DNA of 12,326 nt from Puniceicoccales bacterium. Lineage in GTDB: Bacteria > Verrucomicrobiota > Verrucomicrobiia > Opitutales > JAIRKQ01. Position 1 is the first letter of the stretch; the number at the start of each line of letters is the position of its first letter. Positions 6,549 to 12,326 of this stretch are shown in pieces. The notes under the pieces were generated by a model, which was not told where the DNA came from, ran no database searches, and saw only the letters and a list, made by a program, of their open reading frames with translations. The position numbers and the translations under genes were made by a program. The DNA is taken from NCBI GenBank assembly GCA_031266155.1, contig JAISBO010000021.1:1-12326 (forward strand), read 5' to 3'.

Positions 6549-8315
6549 TTAATGTGTTATTTTTGTGCCGAAGCGACGGCCCATGTCTGCCAGCGGAAGT
6601 TCGAAGTATATCGCATTTCCAAGGGGACATAGCAGTGGATTTTGGCACAATAACAGGGCATTTTGCAGCTTTTTAATGCTATCCTGTGTTCCATAATTTT
6701 CCAGGCTAGAAACCTGCGAAATACACCGTGCAAAGATCTCTTCCATATTCAATGCCTGCTCATTCTTAGTTGAAGCATTGTCCTTTCCAATTAATCGATG
6801 GACCAAGCTGGCTGCGTCTTGGTAGGATAGCCATTCCGGGATCGCATCAATCTTATAGTCGTATTGGCCAAATGAATAGACCGAAAATCCATTTTTCAAA
6901 AAAATTGGCAAAAATCTTTGAAAGCGGTCCGACTCTTCCTGGGATAGCGAAAACTCTATGGGCAGTAGTAATTGCTGAGAGCTAACAACGTCGCGCTGAG
7001 CCATTACCTTTTCATAGGTTACTCGGCTGAGGGCCAACCGAATATTGAAAATGATAATGCCAGTTCTCTGTTCAAAAATTGCAATCTCTCCAAAGGCTAT
7101 TCCGACGAACTTCCAATCGCGGTCACTGGGTTCTGCCATGGGAAATATATCTAGCTTTTGCTGTCCAACGAACGGTATTTCCCTGCGGGGAATTTTATTG
7201 GCCGGTGGGGTTATTGGGGAATCTTGGAGGAGTGGTCCCTTTGGCAAGCTTTGCAATTGCGGCTGTTGGAAATTTTGAAGCATTGGTTGTCCTTCCCCTT
7301 GGACAAATTTTTCAACCACCATACCGCCGTGTTTTTTGAATACGTCCAATAGGGCTCTTTGAATAAATCCCCTGACCGCCATTTCATTTTTAAAACGGAC
7401 TTCTTTTTTCATTGGGTGCACGTTTACATCGACTATCGCCGGATTAACTTTCAAAAAAACGTAGGCCAAAATCCCCCTATGGTTTGGAAAGATCGGCTCC
7501 AGTACATCGCATATAGCGTAGTTGACGATATTGCTTTTGACTAGGCGATTATTCACGAAGACGACCATGTTCTTTTTACAAACATTGCCGAAGTTTGGAT
7601 CGCAAATCGCTCCATCTATTGCATAATCCCCTTCGGCGTATGAAAAGTCGATAAATTTTTCACTGTACTTGAAAACTTCATTTATTCTATCCCCAAAATT
7701 TTTGGAATTCGGCGACTGAAATATCTCGTTCCCATTTTGAAAAAGAGAAAATTTTACATTTAGTTCAGCCAATGCCAAATTTTTTATCAGAGATATTATG
7801 TTCATACTTTCCGTTTCATCGGACTTCAGGAACTTTCTTCTGGCTGGAACATTATAAAATAAGTTTTCGACAATTACCTTCGTTCCGTTGAATTTCGCAC
7901 AGTCTTTGACAGCCACAACTTTCCCACCATCCATAACAATTTCCGTCCCGTGGGCATCGTTGCCGGAGCATGTCATCAGCCTAAACTTCGAAACGCTTGC
8001 TATGGATGGGATGGCTTCACCGCGGAAACCAAACGTGGCCAGCGAGTCTAAATCTTGAATATGACGCAACTTGCTGGTGGCATGTCGCTTTATGGACAAT
8101 AGTGCTTCTTCTTTGTGCATGCCGAAGCCATCGTCTTCTACGAATATGGAAAATTTTCCTCCCCGGGAAAATTTAACACTGATAAGCTTTGCCTCTGCAT
8201 CCAGGCTGTTTTCAACTAGCTCCTTGACGATGGTAGCTGGCCGCTCAACAATTTCTCCGGCGGCAATTTTATTAGCGACATCTTCCGGCAAAACTTTAAT
8301 TGAGGAATCGAGCAT
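6549..8315 (-). CDS. mutL: DNA mismatch repair protein MutL, without endonuclease motifs
   Basis: MutL is the ATP-driven matchmaker that couples mismatch recognition by MutS to strand removal. The protein has 588 residues. The N-terminal GHKL ATPase is intact: A-G-E-I-V-E-R-P at 19-26, catalytic E32 and N36 in K-E-L-V-E-N-S-L-D-A, D-D-G-F-G at 61-65, R-H-A-T-S-K at 77-82, G-F-R-G-E-A at 96-101, and N-V-H-P-M-K-K-E-V in the transducer domain. A polar Pro/Gln-rich linker follows, then the C-terminal dimerisation domain. In nicking MutLs that domain holds D-Q-H-A...E; here the equivalent stretch is N424-I-R-L-A-L-S-R-V-T-Y-E. The usual C-P-H-G-R-P is C563-P-L-G-N-A. This predicts a non-nicking MutL such as that of E. 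coli. mutL is divergent from the mutarotase-like gene with a 57-base gap; I found no strong promoter there. The start ATG 8315 fits the family. Confidence 0.96.
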   Translation of the reverse strand: MLDSSIKVLPEDVANKIAAGEIVERPATIVKELVENSLDAEAKLISVKFSRGGKFSIFVEDDGFGMHKEEALLSIKRHATSKLRHIQDLDSLATFGFRGEAIPSIASVSKFRLMTCSGNDAHGTEIVMDGGKVVAVKDCAKFNGTKVIVENLFYNVPARRKFLKSDETESMNIISLIKNLALAELNVKFSLFQNGNEIFQSPNSKNFGDRINEVFKYSEKFIDFSYAEGDYAIDGAICDPNFGNVCKKNMVVFVNNRLVKSNIVNYAICDVLEPIFPNHRGILAYVFLKVNPAIVDVNVHPMKKEVRFKNEMAVRGFIQRALLDVFKKHGGMVVEKFVQGEGQPMLQNFQQPQLQSLPKGPLLQDSPITPPANKIPRREIPFVGQQKLDIFPMAEPSDRDWKFVGIAFGEIAIFEQRTGIIIFNIRLALSRVTYEKVMAQRDVVSSQQLLLPIEFSLSQEESDRFQRFLPIFLKNGFSVYSFGQYDYKIDAIPEWLSYQDAASLVHRLIGKDNASTKNEQALNMEEIFARCISQVSSLENYGTQDSIKKLQNALLLCQNPLLCPLGNAIYFELPLADMGRRFGTKITH

Positions 8316-8372
8316 TGGGGAAAATTAGTCTTGAAATTAACGGCGGCAAGTACTTTTTGCTGTGTGCCATAA

Positions 8373-9356
8373 ATGGTACTGCTGCCTTTACTTTTGCATT
8401 CCAATTTTTCCATGGCAAATCCAACTCGAAACCTTAATGGCTTTACAAAAAATTTTCTTTTATCATTTTCGCAGGAGAAGTTTAAAAAGCTCGTACCTAT
8501 GAATGTTAGTGAATTAGATTTTCACGGTTTGAAACTATTGTCAGCGGATATTTTGCCTTCGCGCTATCTCTTCTGTCCCCAAGACGTTGCCAGAATAATA
8601 AGCTGGCAAATTGTCATGGCTGACAATAGCGTTCGAGACATATTGTTTTCCGAAATGGACGGGGAAGATTCCGTTGGTGATATCGGTTCGAAAATATTTT
8701 TTAATGGAAAGTCGATGCCCCTTGCAGGGTTCGATTCCCTGGGCATTGAAAATTTAAAGTTTGTAAAAACTAGTAATGCCAAATACGAAATAGTTTTCGT
8801 CCCAGAAAATGATGCCGACCTGGCGTTTTTACCCCAAATAGCCTACAGATTGTCAGAATTATATTTTCGCCTGGAAATTTCCGTGACCAACCGTGGAACC
8901 ATGCCCATATATTGGAGTCCAGCCATACATTTTTTTATCAATTTGCCTTGGATCAATGGAACACCACTGGAAAAGCATATCGTAAAAAACCTTGCCAAAA
9001 AACGGCTACGCATATCCGATAATATGCGTGTCATAAATTCTGTCAAATCCAACGAAAGAACATCCCTCGAGTTGCTAAATAATGATATCATAGGTTTTAC
9101 CCAGCTTCAAGATAGCAAGATTTGGATAGGAACGCCCAATGAAGAAGAGGGGCTTTCCTTCATCTTTGGAAATAAAACCCAAAAGTCAGTCCTAGTGATA
9201 CGTAAAACTCCGGTAGCTGGTAAAGTAGATGTGGCTTTTGTGTCAGATATGCCTTCCGAAGGCAGCGGGAATATGACAAATGCCGACATTCAAAATTACG
9301 CAATGATAGCTCCCAACGAAACGGATATGTTTGCCATAGAAATGTCAGCCCATTGA
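8373..9356 (+). CDS. Aldose 1-epimerase (mutarotase)-like protein
   Basis: The protein has up to 327 residues. The centre resembles mutarotases of the LacX/hexose-phosphate epimerase type: L-Y-F-R-L-E-I-S-V-T-N-R-G-T-M-P-I, then W-S-P-A-I-H186-F-F, then L-P-W at 191-193. This corresponds to the N-x-G...P-f...G-x-H-P-y-F block that carries the catalytic His. The flanks look like successive beta strands, as expected of the family's beta-sandwich, but I cannot place the catalytic Glu with confidence. Such enzymes interconvert anomers of free or phosphorylated sugars; the substrate cannot be told. Start is uncertain: ATG 8373 gives a short hydrophobic leader (M-V-L-L-P-L-L-L-H), ATG 8412 (M-A-N-P-T-R) looks more natural for a cytosolic enzyme, and neither has a clear ribosome-binding site. 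The TGA stop overlaps the TTG of the following methyltransferase frame, so the two are probably co-translated. Confidence 0.55.
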   Translation: MVLLPLLLHSNFSMANPTRNLNGFTKNFLLSFSQEKFKKLVPMNVSELDFHGLKLLSADILPSRYLFCPQDVARIISWQIVMADNSVRDILFSEMDGEDSVGDIGSKIFFNGKSMPLAGFDSLGIENLKFVKTSNAKYEIVFVPENDADLAFLPQIAYRLSELYFRLEISVTNRGTMPIYWSPAIHFFINLPWINGTPLEKHIVKNLAKKRLRISDNMRVINSVKSNERTSLELLNNDIIGFTQLQDSKIWIGTPNEEEGLSFIFGNKTQKSVLVIRKTPVAGKVDVAFVSDMPSEGSGNMTNADIQNYAMIAPNETDMFAIEMSAH

Positions 9357-10615
9357 CCGCTGACCTTTTCAATCGGATAATTTTCTTTGAAAATGTTGAA
9401 TATTTTTTATTCGCTAGCGATGTGGAATTCAGGCAACCGAAAAATTTTATAGCCACACCGTTCAAATATCATGAACAGGTTGAATTTGCCATCGATGATG
9501 TAACGAATCTAGGCATGGGCCTTGGCCGCGTAAACGATTGGGTTGTAATGGTCCCCTATGCTTTTATCGGCGAAGTTATAATTGCTAGCATCCATAAGAA
9601 TTTAAAAAATTATTCCATCGGTGACCTAATAAGAATCGTCAAGCCATCCTCCGACCGCATCGAGCCGAAATGTCCATTATTTGGCATCTGTGGGGGTTGC
9701 CAATATCAGCATATAAGATATGAAAAGCAATTGGACCTCAAGCGTCATCAGGTGTCTGACGTGATGAAGAGGCTGGCCGGCATTGCATTTCCAATCAACG
9801 AATGCTTGCATGGAGACCGACCCTATAACTATCGTTCGAAGATAACCCCTCATTTCCAAAGGTCCGTACCGCCCATAGGGTTTTTAAGAGAAGGTATGCG
9901 AACGATTGTTGATGTGGAACAATGTCCAATTGCCACCGAAAGGATAAATGGCGAGTTGGGTGCCACACGGGAAAATATTTTACGAAATAAAAACTCACTG
10001 AAGCGGGGAGGGACCATTCTTTTGCGAGATTTGGGCCAACGGGTTGAAACAAATCCCAAAGCGGTTGTGTCACAGAAAATTGGAAATTTTAATTTCTCCT
10101 ATCAGGCCGGTGAATTTTTCCAGAACAACCCCTACCCATTACCCCAGTTGATTGATTTTGTGGTCCGGGCAGCAGGGGGTCCAAAATATTTGATCGATGC
10201 CTACTGTGGCGTTGGGGTCTTTGGCATAATGGCAGCGAAAAATTTTGAAAAGGTTCTTGGCATAGAAGTTAACGACGTTGCCATCAATTTTGCCGAGCAA
10301 AATGCCCGGGATAATAAGGTTGGCAACATCAGTTTCGTCGCCGGAACGGCAGAACGAATTTTTGAAAACGTTGAATTTGCGGGATGCGAAACCAGCATGA
10401 TAATCGACCCTCCGCGGGCTGGATGTAGTGAAACTTTTCTGTCCCAATTGATGGTATTTTGTCCCGCAAAAATTGTTTACGTTTCCTGTGCTCCAGACAC
10501 GCAGGCGCGGGATTTGAAAATCCTTGGGCAGAAATATTCCATCGAAGAAATTCAACCAATCGATATGTTTCCCCAAACAAGGCACATAGAAAACGTAGTT
10601 GTGCTAAAACTATAG
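9353..10615 (+). CDS. rlmD: 23S rRNA (uracil-5-)-methyltransferase, RlmD/TrmA family
   Basis: The enzyme transfers a methyl group from SAM to C5 of a uridine in rRNA (or tRNA, as TrmA does). Up to 420 residues. A TRAM-like RNA-binding segment occupies about 35-100. The iron-sulfur cysteines follow: C107, C113 and C116 in C-P-L-F-G-I-C-G-G-C, with the fourth, C191, in V-E-Q-C-P. The Rossmann domain shows A-G-E-F-F-Q-N-N, D282-A-Y-C-G-V-G-V-F-G (SAM site), D352-P-P-R-A-G, the nucleophile C379 in Y-V-S-C-A-P-D-T, and the general base E413 in R-H-I-E-N. The TRAM domain and cluster favour RlmD (RumA) over TrmA, but RlmC or a dual-specificity enzyme cannot be excluded. Start: TTG 9353 overlaps the upstream stop (TTGA). 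GTG 9422 is a reasonable alternative that leaves a short leader before TRAM. No in-frame ATG precedes TRAM. Confidence 0.9.
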   Translation: MTADLFNRIIFFENVEYFLFASDVEFRQPKNFIATPFKYHEQVEFAIDDVTNLGMGLGRVNDWVVMVPYAFIGEVIIASIHKNLKNYSIGDLIRIVKPSSDRIEPKCPLFGICGGCQYQHIRYEKQLDLKRHQVSDVMKRLAGIAFPINECLHGDRPYNYRSKITPHFQRSVPPIGFLREGMRTIVDVEQCPIATERINGELGATRENILRNKNSLKRGGTILLRDLGQRVETNPKAVVSQKIGNFNFSYQAGEFFQNNPYPLPQLIDFVVRAAGGPKYLIDAYCGVGVFGIMAAKNFEKVLGIEVNDVAINFAEQNARDNKVGNISFVAGTAERIFENVEFAGCETSMIIDPPRAGCSETFLSQLMVFCPAKIVYVSCAPDTQARDLKILGQKYSIEEIQPIDMFPQTRHIENVVVLKL

Positions 10616-10634
10616 GGATAGAATGGAGGGTTTT

Positions 10635-10650
10635 CTTTTTTTGAAAAAAG
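10635..10650. repeat. A/T-run inverted repeat between rlmD and tRNA-Leu
   Basis: C plus six T pair with six A plus G across a two-base loop, in the gap where rlmD (from the left) and tRNA-Leu (from the right) converge. It may serve as a weak bidirectional stop, but it has one G-C pair and no separate U-tract after the stem on either strand. It resembles the A/T palindrome at 6495-6514 in design. Confidence 0.3.
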
Positions 10651-10672
10651 CATGTTAAACCCGCCGTAATGC

Positions 10673-10757
10673 TGGTGCTCAGGAGGGGATTCGAACCCCT
10701 ATACCTTGCGATACTGCCGCCTGAAGACAGCGTGTCTACCAATTTCACCACCTGAGC
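10673..10757 (-). tRNA. tRNA-Leu, anticodon CAG, with encoded CCA
   Basis: On the minus strand a seven-base acceptor (GCTCAGG) pairs perfectly with CCTGAGC. It is followed by a D-arm containing AATTGGTAGACAC, an anticodon stem CTGTC/GGCAG (one G-U pair) around the loop TTCAGGC, which places CAG at 34-36, and a long variable arm (TATC-GCAA-GGTA), the class II shape expected for Leu. The T-arm is AGGGG-TTCGAAT-CCCCT. The discriminator is A (10676) and CCA is encoded at 10675-10673. It decodes CUG. It lies 38 bases downstream of the birA stop on the same strand, so co-transcription with birA is plausible; no strong separate promoter is visible in that gap. Confidence 0.96.
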
Positions 10758-10795
10758 AGTCAGATATCAACAAATAAAAAAGATTCATCGTTTCA

Positions 10796-11578
10796 TCAAT
10801 GACTAAATGCCTTGCCGGGAGATATTTTTGCGTTTCCCTGTGGAAACGTAATTCGCTGGCCATTGGGTAACAAAATAATTAATTCGCCCAGCTCATTTAT
10901 ACCCCCATCAATTCCTCTAGTTTGAGAATTTTGGCTTTCCAGGACGATATTTTTGCCATACATGCAATCGAATGATCTCCACTTTTCGCAAAAATTTCCA
11001 GGATTAATCGTTCCAAACTCTTCGACGATTTCAATGAGAGCATGGATTATATCAATTAACACATCGTCGAAATTTAATTTAACGCTGATAGATTCTTGCA
11101 AACAGGATATGGGGTATGGGTTGTTGTCCATCTTTGGGGCATGCAGTATGTTAATTCCAATTCCCAGGACCGCCGAAACGATGCTGCTATCACTCCTTGT
11201 AACTTCCAAAAGCAAGCCGCCAATTTTCTTCGATTGAATGAGGATGTCGTTGGGCCATTTGGTTTTTAGGTCGACAGAAAATTTATTCGACAGCATTTCG
11301 CAAAGTTCAACGGCCACATACTGTGCGAAAATCGTCGAGTGATTTTGCAACGGGTTAGTTATTTTTAAAGCATAGGATAGGTATAAATTCCCAATGACAT
11401 TGCCGACCCAACGCCGCCCATATTGTCCATAGGAAGCTGACTGTTGTTCAGCTAGTACTATGAATGGAACCAGCTGCCCATTTTTCACCATTTCCTTTGC
11501 GTCCACATTGGTGCTCTGCGTTTGAGATTTAAATAGTATGGGAACTTCAAAAGTTTTTTTAAAAATTTTGTCGAACAT
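10796..11578 (-). CDS. birA: Biotin--[acetyl-CoA-carboxylase] ligase, monofunctional (no DNA-binding domain)
   Basis: The enzyme activates biotin with ATP to biotinyl-AMP and attaches it to the biotin carboxyl carrier protein of acetyl-CoA carboxylase. From ATG 11578 it has 260 residues and lacks the N-terminal helix-turn-helix of bifunctional BirA, so it is not expected to repress biotin genes. Seen: S-T-N at 22-24, A-E-Q-Q-S-A-S-Y-G-Q-Y-G-R-R-W at 43-57 (the biotinyl-AMP loop), K-W-P-N-D at 107-111, catalytic K118 before G-G-L-L-L-E at 120-125, and G-I-G-I-N. A small C-terminal SH3-like domain follows. The loop is normally G-R-G-R-x-G; here it reads S-Y-G-Q-Y-G. The frame is open to TTG 11638, which would add 20 residues without family support, so the internal ATG is preferred. 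A TTGACA occurs at 11638-11633 on the minus strand, but I see no matching -10 box. Confidence 0.92.
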   Translation of the reverse strand: MFDKIFKKTFEVPILFKSQTQSTNVDAKEMVKNGQLVPFIVLAEQQSASYGQYGRRWVGNVIGNLYLSYALKITNPLQNHSTIFAQYVAVELCEMLSNKFSVDLKTKWPNDILIQSKKIGGLLLEVTRSDSSIVSAVLGIGINILHAPKMDNNPYPISCLQESISVKLNFDDVLIDIIHALIEIVEEFGTINPGNFCEKWRSFDCMYGKNIVLESQNSQTRGIDGGINELGELIILLPNGQRITFPQGNAKISPGKAFSH

Positions 11579-11738
11579 GGGTACATTTGTGAAAATCACG
11601 GAACAAGAATTCGTTAAAATTTTAAGCTCAACTGTCAAGAATGCATCTTTTTTAACACCCTTACTAAAATTTGCTTTAAATAGGTCATAAATGCTTGTTT
11701 TTATTATCTTCTTATGCTGACAATTTGATTATCTACAT

Positions 11739-12326
11739 ACGCGAAACTCAAAATAAAAGAGAAAAGAAGAGGAAAAAACTTAGGGAAGATGGATGAATAA
11801 AGCAACCCTAAGACTGACGAGGCTTTTGTGACCATAGATGATCTTTGCAAGGGAAAAAAGATAGAACAAAAGGAAAGGAGAGGACGGAAAGGCGGGTTAT
11901 GGGTGAGTGAAATTTTGGCCATACAGATATGGTTCAATCTGAGTAAATGCAAGGATTTCAAGACATTCTACCAAGGGGTAAACGGAGAGTTTTTACGCCC
12001 ATTTTTCCCAAAAATGCCAAATTATTCCTCCTTTATGAAACAGATAAAACGGCAGGCAAAGACGTTTCATTTCATTGGCAAGACAAGGCGGAGCAAGGGC
12101 ACTTTTTGCATAGATTCAACGCCGCTTCCGGTGTGCAAAAATGTACGCCATCGGAGCCACAAAACATTCAAAAATATGGCAAAAGGGCCCATTCATCGGT
12201 CTCCACAACATTTGGATTGAAGCTGCATCTCGTCCTAAATGCATCCCGAAAATTTGTGAAATTTTCCCTAAAACCAGGGAATTTACACGACGTTTCCTGT
12301 GCCGAAGAAGTGCTCGCTGGCTGCAC
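11739..12326 (+). mobile_element. IS982-family insertion sequence, copy 2, cut by the window edge
   Basis: It is the same element as at 5286, in the same orientation. Shared sequence starts at ACGCGAA (11739) and continues to the last base of the window. The left end follows 160 bases after the birA start. The stretch from 11579 to 11738, between birA and the element, is AT-rich and shows no gene I can support. No terminal inverted repeat could be confirmed, because the right end is absent and the left edge is defined only by comparing the two copies. Confidence 0.75.
11793..12326 (+). pseudogene. IS982-family transposase, frameshifted, 3' end outside the window
   Basis: ATG 11793 opens M-N-K-A-T-L-R-L-T-R-L. 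The frame then breaks at a run of four T (11824-11827); copy 1 has five T there and reads through. After this one-base loss the frame from 11828 continues T-I-D-D-L-C...F-N-L-S-K-C-K-D-F-K-T-F-Y, and then C-I-D-S-T-P-L-P-V-C, whose Asp codon (12113-12115) is the probable first catalytic residue, then H-K-T-F-K-N-M-A-K. A second shift near 12186-12192 is needed to reach S-T-T-F-G-L-K-L-H-L-V-L-N and P-G-N-L-H-D-V. IS982 transposases are about 290-300 residues, so roughly a third should lie beyond the edge. With two shifts it is probably inactive. Confidence 0.78.

Noticed and set aside
10329..10751. Minus-strand ORF of 140 codons beginning M-V-K-L-V-D-T-L
   Set aside because: Its first codons are the tRNA-Leu gene read as protein, a well-known artefact, and the rest is antisense to the methyltransferase gene.
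5286..12326. Composite transposon carrying the genes between the two IS copies
   Set aside because: The cargo is housekeeping, both transposases look dead, and the copies differ by many substitutions; independent insertions explain this better.
1..12326. CRISPR array, toxin-antitoxin pair, phage genes or defence system
   Set aside because: I saw no regularly spaced repeats and no recognisable defence, toxin or phage protein on either strand.

Overview
The window reads as chromosomal DNA of an AT-leaning Gram-negative bacterium. A heptose-nucleotide enzyme (RfaE2) implies a lipopolysaccharide outer membrane. The tilS-ftsH adjacency is shared with chlamydiae and other PVC-superphylum bacteria, but also occurs elsewhere. 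My best guess is a host-associated member of the Verrucomicrobiota/PVC group; this is inference, because no marker gene here settles it. Two decayed insertion-sequence copies and weak ribosome-binding sites fit a genome under relaxed selection.

Region 1 (1-5142, + strand) is a tight, probably single-transcript cluster. It holds the 3' part of tilS (tRNA-Ile lysidine synthetase, cut by the window edge), ftsH (membrane AAA+ zinc protease), a ClpX-type AAA+ unfoldase that lacks the usual N-terminal zinc finger, and rfaE2. Junctions are close or overlapping (TAATG between ftsH and clpX, 5 bases between clpX and rfaE2). The cluster joins tRNA maturation, membrane and cytosolic proteolysis, and LPS precursor synthesis.

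Region 2 (about 5286-5880) is a dead IS982-family element. It has two nonsense codons and a 46-base deletion that removed the first catalytic aspartate. A 204-codon minus-strand ORF of unknown function (6461-5847) converges on it, and a clear TATAAT box lies just upstream of that ORF.

Region 3 (6549-11578) is housekeeping. mutL (minus strand, without the MutL endonuclease motifs) is divergent from a mutarotase-like gene, which overlaps an RlmD/TrmA-family RNA uracil methyltransferase gene. Convergent to these lie birA (biotin ligase without the repressor domain) and, just downstream of it, tRNA-Leu(CAG) with an encoded CCA.

Region 4 (from about 11739 to the edge) is a second IS982 copy in the same orientation. 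I estimate it is about 90% identical to the first over the best-conserved stretch. It retains the catalytic-Asp region but is also frameshifted.

I do not see a convincing new multi-gene system. The points most worth a second look are the ClpX variant, the unknown minus-strand ORF with its promoter, the reduced MutL, and the IS pair as direct repeats around essential genes.
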